DNA from: Paludibacteraceae bacterium
Lineage (GTDB): Bacteria > Bacteroidota > Bacteroidia > Bacteroidales > Paludibacteraceae
DNA length: 64,000 bases
Direction: 5' to 3'
Assembly (NCBI GenBank): GCA_017443145.1
Contig: JAFSPA010000001.1
Span: 1 to 64,000 of the forward strand
The notes beneath the pieces were generated by a model. It was not told where the DNA came from. It was given only the letters and a program-made list of their open reading frames with translations, and did not search any database. The position numbers and the translations under genes are program-made. Position 1 is the first letter of the stretch, and the number at the start of each line of letters is the position of its first letter. Shown here one piece after another: positions 52,968-60,335 of the stretch.

Positions 52968-54542
52968 TTAACATGCTACTTTTTCTAACCACTTAACCAT
53001 GCCTAACATCACCGTCATCGATACGAGGCAGATGCCGAAGAACACAGCCCAGCAATACTGAATCGGCCATGCGTTATACATCACCGGACCAACCCAGATA
53101 AACAGGTTGCCGATAGCTGTCGCGCCGAGCCATAGACCTTGGCACAGGCCCACCATGTGACGCGGAGCCACTTTGCTTACGAATGACAATCCTAACGGCG
53201 AGATAAACAACTCGGCCACTGTCAGGAAGAAATAGGTTACGAGCAGTACCCACGGACCTTCTTTTGCCAAACCGGCTGCAGATAACTCATCAGCATTCAA
53301 ACCGCGGAACACTTCGCCCGAAGGATAGTTGTTCATCATCGACACAACCATTAGGAATAAGTACGCACAACCAGCAATCGCCATACCGATAGCTATCTTA
53401 CGCGGCGTCGAAATAGCCTTGCCCTTGCGAGCCAGTGCGCCGAAGATCCACATCACAATCGGTGTGAGCACAATAACGAAGAACGGATTGAGCGCTTGCC
53501 AGATCTCAGGTGCTATACTATCCGTGCGAATGAAGTCACGCGCAAAAACGGACAGCGATTGACCGTTCTGGTGGAACGACAGCCAGAAGAAAATAGCAAT
53601 ACCCAGCACGGCAAACAATGCTGCCATACGTTGCTTAATCTCCGTAGCCATCGCCTCGCGCTCTTGCTTCGTGTACTCCACAACTGCCTTATCCTCTTTC
53701 TTCGCAGGCTGTGGGAACATACGCTTCGTCGCAAGGAAAATAACCAGCGACACCAGCATAGCTACCACCGACGCAATAAACGAGTAGTGAATACCCTGAT
53801 TGAACACCGTGATATAGTCTTGGCAGAATGTCACATGGTCCACAAAATTATAACTTGCCTGAATAGAAGCGTCCAGCGTCTCTTGGAACTTCTGCGACAG
53901 CACACCGTCTGCCAAATGTTGGTGAGCCAGCGAAGCCATATCCGAGTTATATACGAAGTGATGCTTATTCAGCCACCACTGACGCAGCAACGGCGCTACA
54001 AAAGGAGCCGCCAAACCGCCGATATTGATGAACACGTAGAAGATTTGGAAACCCGAGTCGCGCTTGTCTTGCGCCATCTTCAATGCCTCAGGACCTTTTT
54101 TCGCAGCCTCTGCCTCGAACTCATCATACATCTTACCCACGATTGCTTGCAGGTTGCCTTTGAACAAACCGTTACCGAACGCAATCATCAGCAGCGCCAA
54201 GCACGTGAAGATCAATATGCTCCACCACTCAGGACCACCATTCAAGTCCGGAGAAAATACCGGTAATGCCAAGCACACGTAACCCAGCGACATAATAATC
54301 AAACCCCACTGGATAGTCTTGTTGTAGTTCTGCGTCTTGTCGGCAATAATACCGCCAATCAAACTCAGAACGTAGATACCAAAGTAAAAGACAGCGTAAA
54401 TGACTCCTGCTACTCCGTCGTCCAAGCCGAACTTAGATACCAAGAATAACAGCAATACGGCATTCATGATGTAGTAGCCGAAACGTTCGCCCATATTCGC
54501 CAGGGCCGCGGGAATTAATCCTTTTGGATGATTCTTAAACAT
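52968..54542 (-). CDS. POT/PTR-family peptide transporter
   Basis: 524 residues with about 14 membrane segments. The first helix holds the family's proton-coupling motif in the form ANMGERFGYYIM (E-R-F-x-Y-Y), and the GNGLFKGNLQAIVGKMY region matches the second POT signature. Imports di- and tripeptides with protons. A large inserted periplasmic/cytosolic segment lies at about 175-235. The ilvE gene precedes it with a heptamer array between. Confidence 0.9.
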   Translation of the reverse strand: MFKNHPKGLIPAALANMGERFGYYIMNAVLLLFLVSKFGLDDGVAGVIYAVFYFGIYVLSLIGGIIADKTQNYNKTIQWGLIIMSLGYVCLALPVFSPDLNGGPEWWSILIFTCLALLMIAFGNGLFKGNLQAIVGKMYDEFEAEAAKKGPEALKMAQDKRDSGFQIFYVFINIGGLAAPFVAPLLRQWWLNKHHFVYNSDMASLAHQHLADGVLSQKFQETLDASIQASYNFVDHVTFCQDYITVFNQGIHYSFIASVVAMLVSLVIFLATKRMFPQPAKKEDKAVVEYTKQEREAMATEIKQRMAALFAVLGIAIFFWLSFHQNGQSLSVFARDFIRTDSIAPEIWQALNPFFVIVLTPIVMWIFGALARKGKAISTPRKIAIGMAIAGCAYLFLMVVSMMNNYPSGEVFRGLNADELSAAGLAKEGPWVLLVTYFFLTVAELFISPLGLSFVSKVAPRHMVGLCQGLWLGATAIGNLFIWVGPVMYNAWPIQYCWAVFFGICLVSMTVMLGMVKWLEKVAC

Positions 54543-54551
54543 AAAATATCT

Positions 54552-54579
54552 CTTTAAACTTTAAACCTTCAACATTCAA
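54552..54579. repeat. heptamer array at the ilvE-transporter junction
   Basis: CTTTAAA, CTTTAAA, CCTTCAA, CATTCAA in tandem. The ilvE stop codon and its last two or three codons are inside the array. Confidence 0.8.
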
Positions 54580-55579
54580 CAATCTCGCACCAGCCGTGCA
54601 CATCGGCTGTGCGACCAAACTGTATATCTTGCAGCGCGTTGTATAACTTCGTCACGATCGGACCCGGTTCGTCGCTAATGGTGTATGTCACGCCTTTGTC
54701 CGGGTCAATCACCTTATCAATCGGTGACAGTACACAAGCCGTGCCACAAGCAGCAGCTTCGTCCAGCGTTGCCAACTCCTCCACCGGTATATGTCTGCGC
54801 GTCACTTTCATTCCCATCTCCTTCGCAAGAACCGTTAGAGATTCGTTAGTTATACTCGGAAGGATAGCGGTAGAGCGAGGAGTTAAATACTCATTTCCCC
54901 TAATGCCAATAAAGTTCGCTGCCGAACACTCGTCAATATACTTATGTGTCTTCGCGTCCGTAAACAGACAATCGTATCCCATCGCATGAGCCGCTTCTGT
55001 TCCTCTAAACGATGCCGCGTAGTTGCCACCAACCTTAAACTGTCCCGTTCCTTGCGGTGCGGCTCTATCAATATGACGATTGACGATAAACGTTGTGCAA
55101 TGGAACTTACCGGGGTAATACGGACCTATAGGCGACGGAATAATAATCAACTCGAAGTCCCGTCCCGGACCAACGCCCAAGCGCGGAGTCGTACCTATCA
55201 GCAGCGGACGGAAATACAGTGTCGCTCCCGTTCCGTACGGTGGCACAAAGCATATGTTCTTGCGCAGTGCCAATCGTATAGCTTCGCCAAATAACTCTGT
55301 TGGCGGTTGAGCCATATAAAGCGCCTCGGCACTCCGCTGCATCCTCTTTGCATTCTCTTGCCAACGGAAGATACGTATCTTACCGTCCACTCCGCGGAAC
55401 GCTTTCAATCCCTCAAACGCTTCTTGGCCGTACTGCAGACACGTCGCACTCACATGCAGATGCAAGTACTTATCCTCCGTCGCGTAAGGTTCTCCCCACA
55501 CGCCGTCATGACACTCCGCACGGACTATATAATCCGGTTCCGTGTAATGAAATCCTAAACTGTCCCACTTAACATTCAT
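54569..55579 (-). CDS. ilvE: branched-chain amino acid aminotransferase
   Basis: Last step in valine, leucine and isoleucine synthesis. 336 residues of fold-type IV PLP enzyme: YGQEAFEGLKAFRG, RPLLIGTTPRLGVGPG, the PLP lysine in KVGGNYAASF region followed by DAKTHKYIDECSAANF, and AACGTACVLSPI near the C-terminus. Start ATG at 55579; TTG one codon earlier rejected. Its last codons lie in a heptamer array and its start overlaps the wbqC-like gene by 11 bases. Confidence 0.94.
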   Translation of the reverse strand: MNVKWDSLGFHYTEPDYIVRAECHDGVWGEPYATEDKYLHLHVSATCLQYGQEAFEGLKAFRGVDGKIRIFRWQENAKRMQRSAEALYMAQPPTELFGEAIRLALRKNICFVPPYGTGATLYFRPLLIGTTPRLGVGPGRDFELIIIPSPIGPYYPGKFHCTTFIVNRHIDRAAPQGTGQFKVGGNYAASFRGTEAAHAMGYDCLFTDAKTHKYIDECSAANFIGIRGNEYLTPRSTAILPSITNESLTVLAKEMGMKVTRRHIPVEELATLDEAAACGTACVLSPIDKVIDPDKGVTYTISDEPGPIVTKLYNALQDIQFGRTADVHGWCEIVEC

Positions 55580-56081
55580 CAAATAGCGTATCTAATATAC
55601 TTATCTCCGTTTGCCACGGATGTTTATCTGTCCAAGTCAATCCGCTCCACTCGTTTGTAGCGTATCTTAAGCGTATCTTAAGCGTATCCGGTCGTTCTTT
55701 TTTCAGCAGCGAAACAATCGTTTCTGTCAGTTCTGCGTTTAGGTCCACAAGCCACTTATATTGCTTCTCATAGAACGGCCGCAGGTAGTCTGCGAAATAG
55801 ATAAAATACGGCTTGTGTCTATACGCACTCTCTATCGCAATCCAGTGCTGGTGTTGCCACTTACTCTGATAACTAATCGCTATATCGCGTGTCAACTGTT
55901 TATGTTCCACCTTTCCCACCGGCACGGTCAGTCGGATTATCTCGCCCTTCGGGTCACGAATCAGACACCGGTTCCGAAACGTCTGTTTCTCAAAACTCTC
56001 CATCACCTCAATCGTCGCAGCCTCACTCATCAAGGCATCAAAATACGATTTCGGTGGGCAATATGCCGTTGGCAAAATCAT
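55569..56081 (-). CDS. WbqC-like family protein
   Basis: 170 residues. Begins LPTAYCPPKSYF and contains FRNRCLIRDPKGEIIRLTVPVG and KWQHQHWIAIESAYRHKPYF, the hallmark of the WbqC family. Family members occur in O-antigen loci but biochemical function is unproven. A 12-base word is repeated within the gene (55664-55687, CGTATCTTAAG), in frame. Overlaps ilvE by 11 bases; its start codon lies in a heptamer array. Confidence 0.88.
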   Translation of the reverse strand: MILPTAYCPPKSYFDALMSEAATIEVMESFEKQTFRNRCLIRDPKGEIIRLTVPVGKVEHKQLTRDIAISYQSKWQHQHWIAIESAYRHKPYFIYFADYLRPFYEKQYKWLVDLNAELTETIVSLLKKERPDTLKIRLRYATNEWSGLTWTDKHPWQTEISILDTLFDEC

Positions 56082-56104
56082 AAATCATCAATCATAAATC
56101 ATCA
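56077..56104. repeat. heptamer array at the wbqC-lepB junction
   Basis: Four perfect alternating units: ATCATAA, ATCATCA, ATCATAA, ATCATCA. The wbqC-like start codon (CAT, 56079-56081) is in the first unit and the lepB stop (TCA, 56102-56104) is in the last, so the 20-base spacer is exactly the array. Confidence 0.95.
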
Positions 56105-57481
56105 ATCGCTGGCTCGCTTGCCCAAGCGAGTCCAACGTATATGTCCTTTAAACCACGGTTTATCTTTCTCCACACTCAACCAAATAAAGACAGGTCGTCC
56201 TACAACATGATCTTCAGGCACAAAGCCCCAGTACCTACTATCCGCACTGTTGTGACGGTTATCGCCTTGCATCCAGTAGTAATCCATCGCGAACTCGTAC
56301 TCTTCGCCTATAGCCATTGGCTTATGCTCATACGCTTGCGCAATGCGGCGATATATCGGATAGTTCTCCTCCGTAATCATCAGCTTATCCCCCTTGCGCG
56401 GAATATAAATCGGTCCGTAGTTATCACGTGTCCAACTCGTCGCACCCAGCGGATACACATCGCCACCGGCTGCTTCCGGCTCCACATCTATCGATACCAC
56501 ATGCGGATTCTTAGCCAGGTTCTCATGCATCGCTTCCGTCATGGGGAAATGATATACTCCCGGCTCTATCACATGCTGATCGTCATGACTCACGCCCAGT
56601 TTATCCAAATACGTCCGCGTCAGCAAATGTCCATCCGTCCGTACGATATAATTCAACTGCACACCTTTTCGTGTCGGTTCTTCTTTCCAATCTTCGTTCG
56701 TCTTCGTATAAACGACATTGTTGATTACCCGCAAACTGTCACCCGGCTCACCCACGCAACGTTTCACATAATTCTCGCGTCTATCCACAGGCCGCACAAC
56801 AATATCGCCGAACACATCTTTTCGCGCCTCAACGACCTGCTTACCGTAGTAGTGGCACAGCGTATAGTAATCGGGATTCTGCATTTTCAGGCACACCGTA
56901 TCACCTGCCGGAAAATTAAACACCACAATATCGCCCTTCTTCGGCGTATCCCAACCGCGCAGACGTTTGTACGGCCACTGTGGTTTGTCCCAATAACTCT
57001 TTCCTCCACCGAACGCGGCAGGCCAACTGTGTTGCATCAGCGGCATCGACAACGGCGTGTTCGGTACGCGAGCACCGTAACTCATCTTGCTCACGAACAA
57101 GAAATCCCCCACGCGCAGACTCTTCTCCAGACTCGAACTCGGAATCTGGTAGTTCTGGAACATATAGAGGTTAATGAAATACACCGCCACGAGTGCAAAC
57201 GCTATCGCATCTATCCACGAGCACAAGGTGTAGAGTCCTGGCTTGGCTTGCGGATTAGCAGGTTCATCCTTACCGGCAGGCTTATACTTTTTCCACCAGC
57301 TCCAGTTGATAAACTTCGTCGTAAACGCATCCACAATCACCGGCAGCAGTAACAGCCACCACAGCGACTTTGGGTCATCCCAGGCCAGCCAGATAATGAA
57401 TGCGATATAGAGTGCACTCCAGCACCCTGCTGCTATCCACCCTTTGGTGGTTACTTTCTGTAATCGTTCTCTAATAGTCAT
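56102..57481 (-). CDS. lepB: signal peptidase I
   Basis: Cleaves signal peptides from secreted proteins. 459 residues, long as usual in Bacteroidota. N-terminal membrane segments (about 15-60 and 88-108), then the S26 domain with the catalytic serine Ser117 in IPSSSLEKSLRVGDFLFV and the general-base lysine in NYVKRCVGEPGD (about 218). A further conserved box is GDNRHNSADSRYWGFVPEDHVVG. Large insertions between boxes give the extra length. Bounded on both sides by heptamer arrays. Confidence 0.95.
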   Translation of the reverse strand: MTIRERLQKVTTKGWIAAGCWSALYIAFIIWLAWDDPKSLWWLLLLPVIVDAFTTKFINWSWWKKYKPAGKDEPANPQAKPGLYTLCSWIDAIAFALVAVYFINLYMFQNYQIPSSSLEKSLRVGDFLFVSKMSYGARVPNTPLSMPLMQHSWPAAFGGGKSYWDKPQWPYKRLRGWDTPKKGDIVVFNFPAGDTVCLKMQNPDYYTLCHYYGKQVVEARKDVFGDIVVRPVDRRENYVKRCVGEPGDSLRVINNVVYTKTNEDWKEEPTRKGVQLNYIVRTDGHLLTRTYLDKLGVSHDDQHVIEPGVYHFPMTEAMHENLAKNPHVVSIDVEPEAAGGDVYPLGATSWTRDNYGPIYIPRKGDKLMITEENYPIYRRIAQAYEHKPMAIGEEYEFAMDYYWMQGDNRHNSADSRYWGFVPEDHVVGRPVFIWLSVEKDKPWFKGHIRWTRLGKRASD

Positions 57482-57486
57482 TTTTC

Positions 57487-57514
57487 GTTTAGCGTTTAGG
57501 GTTTAGCGTTTAGG
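57487..57514. repeat. heptamer array at the lepB-dapB junction
   Basis: GTTTAGC, GTTTAGG, GTTTAGC, GTTTAGG in tandem, followed by a partial unit. The dapB stop codon (57496-57498) and its last six codons lie inside the array. Confidence 0.95.
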
Positions 57515-58134
57515 GATTCGGCGGCAAGGACAGCACCTAAGGCAAAGCCCTCGCGTCCTTTCGCCATATGGGAAATAACAATGGTATCTTCGGGGCTATC
57601 CCAAATGACGGAGTGGTTACCCGGTATCTCTCCCTCGCGCACCGACTCAATCTCAGAATCCTTTAGCCCATAACCTTTAGCCCTTAGCCCATCCGCCAGA
57701 GTCCTGGCGGTTCCGGAAGGTTTATCGAGTTTGTGGATATGGTGTTCCTCGTAGATATGCGGACTATATTGCGGATAATCGCGCAACTTCTCTGCCAGCC
57801 ACTTGTTCAGGTCGAAGAAAATATTCACCCCGACTGAAAAATTACTTTTCCAAACCAAGCCGGGTGTATTGGGTTCGTCCATCAACGCTTCGGCTTTCCA
57901 ACCTGTTGTACCGCAGACCACAGGCACACCTTGCGCCCAGGCTTTCCTTACATTCGCTTCAGCTGTCTGAGGCGTCGTGAACTCAATCGCCACGTCCGCA
58001 CTGCGAAAAGCTTCACTCTCGAACTTTGCTTCGTCACCCACATCAATAGTGCACACGATCTCATGCCCACGCAACAGCGCTATCTGCTCAATCATATGCC
58101 CCATCTTGCCATATCCAATTAATGCAATCTTCAT
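57496..58134 (-). CDS. dapB: 4-hydroxy-tetrahydrodipicolinate reductase, shortened
   Basis: Lysine and diaminopimelate pathway. 212 residues from the ATG at 58134, against about 240-270 in most bacteria. The NAD(P)H-binding start MKIALIGYGKMG, CGTTGW, and the catalytic HHIHKLDKPSGTA (about 131-143) are intact. Two regions are reduced: the variable loop after the catalytic motif (about 147-158), which here is encoded by five tandem heptamers, and the C-terminal tail, which ends SLNAKP encoded by another heptamer array. Probably still active since all catalytic residues remain, but the tetramer contacts may be altered. Confidence 0.92.
   Translation of the reverse strand: MKIALIGYGKMGHMIEQIALLRGHEIVCTIDVGDEAKFESEAFRSADVAIEFTTPQTAEANVRKAWAQGVPVVCGTTGWKAEALMDEPNTPGLVWKSNFSVGVNIFFDLNKWLAEKLRDYPQYSPHIYEEHHIHKLDKPSGTARTLADGLRAKGYGLKDSEIESVREGEIPGNHSVIWDSPEDTIVISHMAKGREGFALGAVLAAESLNAKP
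57660..57694. repeat. heptamer array inside dapB
   Basis: CCTTTAG, CCCATAA, CCTTTAG, CCCTTAG, CCCATCC in tandem on the plus strand, within the coding region and reading through without a stop in the dapB frame. Confidence 0.9.
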
Positions 58135-58153
58135 ATTCCGCACATTTAGCGCG

Positions 58154-58185
58154 CAAAATTACTACAAATATCTGACATAGACAAA
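58154..58185 (-). promoter_or_regulatory. dapB promoter
   Basis: Minus strand TTTG (58182-58185), 20 bases, TAATTTTG (58154-58161). It probably drives dapB, lepB and following genes. Confidence 0.75.
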
Positions 58186-58230
58186 TAAATTGGAAAAAAA
58201 ATATAATTTATTTTATTTTTTTAACAAATT

Positions 58231-58300
58231 GTTTGGATATACCCCAAACTACGCGAACGTATGTTCGGGGGAATTGCCGCAGGCAAGGCAGATGTCCGAA
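58231..58300. other. GC-richer hairpin block upstream of umuD, with LexA-box-like palindrome
   Basis: In an AT-rich spacer, three inverted repeats lie side by side: GTTTGG/CCAAAC (58231-58249), CGAAC-GTAT-GTTCG (58254-58267), and TTGCC/GGCAA (58274-58286) enclosed by TTCGG/CCGAA (58264-58300). The middle one fits the LexA box of Gram-positive bacteria (CGAAC-N4-GTTCG). It lies 88 bases from the umuD promoter -33, far for a repressor site. The block might instead be a structured RNA on either strand. The rest of 58135-58406 holds only the two divergent promoters. Confidence 0.4.
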
Positions 58301-58354
58301 ATTACTATATTCCATACAAAATAAAGCAATTTTTGACGACATTTTTCATGTTTT

Positions 58355-58386
58355 TTTGCTCATTTCATAAAAAAGTACTACCTTTG
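58355..58386 (+). promoter_or_regulatory. umuDC promoter
   Basis: TTTG (58355-58358), 20 bases, TACCTTTG (58379-58386); leader about 15 bases. Confidence 0.8.
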
Positions 58387-58406
58387 CAGCGCAAAAATGG
58401 ACATAT

Positions 58407-58841
58407 ATGGCTAAAATTACTGATTTAACCCAAGCTGAAGAGAGCGCACTCGCGTTGGAGTTCGCAGAGTCAATACATGCCGGTTTCCCTTCTCCTGCTG
58501 CTGACCATACAGGCGAGCGTATCGATATGACGCACGAGATGACCCCCAACCCGGACACTACCTTCTACGCTCGCGTCGAAGGCGATTCGATGCGTGATGC
58601 CGGCATCTTAGATGGCGATGTGGTGGTTGTGGACCGCAGTCTGGAGCCAAAAAACGGCGACTTCATCATCGCCTATATTGACGACGAATACACCCTCAAA
58701 GAGTTCAAATTAGACCCTGCCAATGATTGCGCATGGCTTATTCCGCATAACCCCGATTTTCAGCCCATCCGCGTTGACAAATCTGCTAATTTTCAAGTCT
58801 GGGGCGTCGTTACATACGCCATCCATCGCGTTCACCACTAA
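58407..58841 (+). CDS. umuD: UmuD-like S24 self-cleaving protein
   Basis: 144 residues. Cleavage site Ala25-Gly26 in [10 protein letters not shown], nucleophile Ser61 (GDSMRDAG) and Lys98 (YTLKEF), the Ser-Lys dyad of LexA/UmuD peptidases. After RecA-stimulated self-cleavage UmuD' joins UmuC as error-prone polymerase V. No DNA-binding domain, so it is UmuD rather than LexA. Followed by umuC after 23 bases of heptamer-like spacer. Confidence 0.94.
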   Translation: MAKITDLTQAEESALALEFAESIHAGFPSPAADHTGERIDMTHEMTPNPDTTFYARVEGDSMRDAGILDGDVVVVDRSLEPKNGDFIIAYIDDEYTLKEFKLDPANDCAWLIPHNPDFQPIRVDKSANFQVWGVVTYAIHRVHH

Positions 58842-58866
58842 CCTATAACCTCTCGCCATTACCCAT
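58839..58866. repeat. heptamer-like junction between umuD and umuC
   Basis: TAACCTA, TAACCTC, TCGCCAT, TACCCAT: two clear and two diverged units running exactly from the umuD stop into the umuC start. Confidence 0.55.
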
Positions 58867-60127
58867 GTTCGCCCTGTGTGATTGTAATAACTTCTTCGTG
58901 TCTTGCGAGCGCGTTTTTCGCCCCGATTTAGAGGGAAAACCGGTCGTCGTACTGTCGGGTAACGACGGCTGTGTGGTCTCGCGCTCCAACGAAGCCAAAG
59001 CACTGGGCATTCCAATGGGAGCTCCCCTCTATCAGATTCGCTCCATCGTGGACCAAGCGGGCGTGGTATGCTTCTCTTCCAATTTCTCGTTGTACGGCGA
59101 TTTATCCGACCGTGTGATGTCCATTCTGCGGCAGCACACTATGCGGTTTGAGCAGTACTCCATTGACGAAGGTTTTATCACGATTGACCACATCCCCGCT
59201 GCGGAGCAGAAAACTTACTGCGAGCGTATCGTACGCGCAATTAAACAAGGTGTCGGAGTCCCTGTGTCTATGGGCATCGCGCCAACCAAGACCTTGGCCA
59301 AAGTGGCGAGTAAATATGCAAAGAAATTCAAAGGCTATCATGGCGTGTGCGTCATCCGAACCGACGAGCAGCGCGTCAAAGCCCTGCACGACTTCGAAAT
59401 CGGTGACGTCTGGGGCATCGGCCGCAAGGCTAAAGCTAAGCTTCTATCGGCAGGTATAACTACCGCCTTGCAGTTTGCCGAGCGACCTGCCGCTTTTGCG
59501 CAAAACCTGCTGCATAAACCTGGACTCCTGACGTGGCAAGAATTGCATGGACAAGACGTGATTGATATCACGCAACTGCCTATGAAACAGTCAATTACGA
59601 CTTCGCGTACATTTGCCCATGCCCTCACTGAACAGAGTGTTCTGGAGGAACAAATAGCGAACTTCTGCGCGCATTGTGCTCGGCAGTTACGAACCCAACA
59701 TTCGGCATGCCAGCAGCTGCTCGTTTATGCCCACACATCTTCCTTTCGTTCGGATATAACTCAGCATTATCTCAACGAGATTGTTACACTCCCGGTCGCC
59801 ACGGCCAATACGCCCGAATTAGTCAATTATGCCCTTGCGGCACTACGTCGCGCATATCGACCCGGGGCTCTCTACAAAAAGGCCGGTGTCGTGCTGCTGA
59901 AAATTATCCCAGATTCGGCCGTCGTTCCGGATCTTTTCGACACCAAAGACCGAGAAAAAGACAGCCGTCTGCAGCGGGTTCTGGACCATATAGACGACCG
60001 TCATGGCAAGCGCGCCATCCTCCTCGGCGCACAACTGCCTTCCGATGCCGAGGTCTATAAAACGGAACATAAAAGTCCGCTCTATACCACCGACCTGCGA
60101 GACATCATCACCGTCAAGGCGCAATAA
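58865..60127 (+). CDS. umuC: Y-family translesion DNA polymerase (Pol V catalytic subunit)
   Basis: 420 residues: palm/finger motifs [18 protein letters not shown] with the first metal Asp, [22 protein letters not shown] with the second acidic pair, [21 protein letters not shown], then thumb ([10 protein letters not shown]) and little-finger domain. Copies past damaged bases with low fidelity. Forms an operon with umuD. Confidence 0.95.
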   Translation: MFALCDCNNFFVSCERVFRPDLEGKPVVVLSGNDGCVVSRSNEAKALGIPMGAPLYQIRSIVDQAGVVCFSSNFSLYGDLSDRVMSILRQHTMRFEQYSIDEGFITIDHIPAAEQKTYCERIVRAIKQGVGVPVSMGIAPTKTLAKVASKYAKKFKGYHGVCVIRTDEQRVKALHDFEIGDVWGIGRKAKAKLLSAGITTALQFAERPAAFAQNLLHKPGLLTWQELHGQDVIDITQLPMKQSITTSRTFAHALTEQSVLEEQIANFCAHCARQLRTQHSACQQLLVYAHTSSFRSDITQHYLNEIVTLPVATANTPELVNYALAALRRAYRPGALYKKAGVVLLKIIPDSAVVPDLFDTKDREKDSRLQRVLDHIDDRHGKRAILLGAQLPSDAEVYKTEHKSPLYTTDLRDIITVKAQ

Positions 60128-60219
60128 TCCTATTGACACTAAGATTTCCCTCGCTCGACGATTTTTATGAGCATTTTATGCCCATTTTTGTCAAAATTGC
60201 ATAAAAAATTGCAAATTTA

Positions 60220-60251
60220 TTTGTGTATTCCATTTTTTTGTAGTACTTTTG
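60220..60251 (+). promoter_or_regulatory. promoter of the second giant secreted protein
   Basis: TTTG (60220-60223), 20 bases, TACTTTTG (60244-60251). The 80-base leader contains an imperfect hairpin (GTGTG at 60262-60266 against CACAC near 60292-60296). Between the umuC stop and this promoter there is only AT-rich sequence. Confidence 0.75.
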
Positions 60252-60335
60252 CCGCTTAAATTGTGTGCGTATGCCCGCAACGCTCGCATGCCACACGCTT
60301 GTAATAATGAATATTAACTATTAAATTTTGTGATA

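Noticed and set aside
58407-58841. LexA repressor
   Set aside because: The peptidase half is present but there is no N-terminal winged helix; with umuC next to it, UmuD is the better call.
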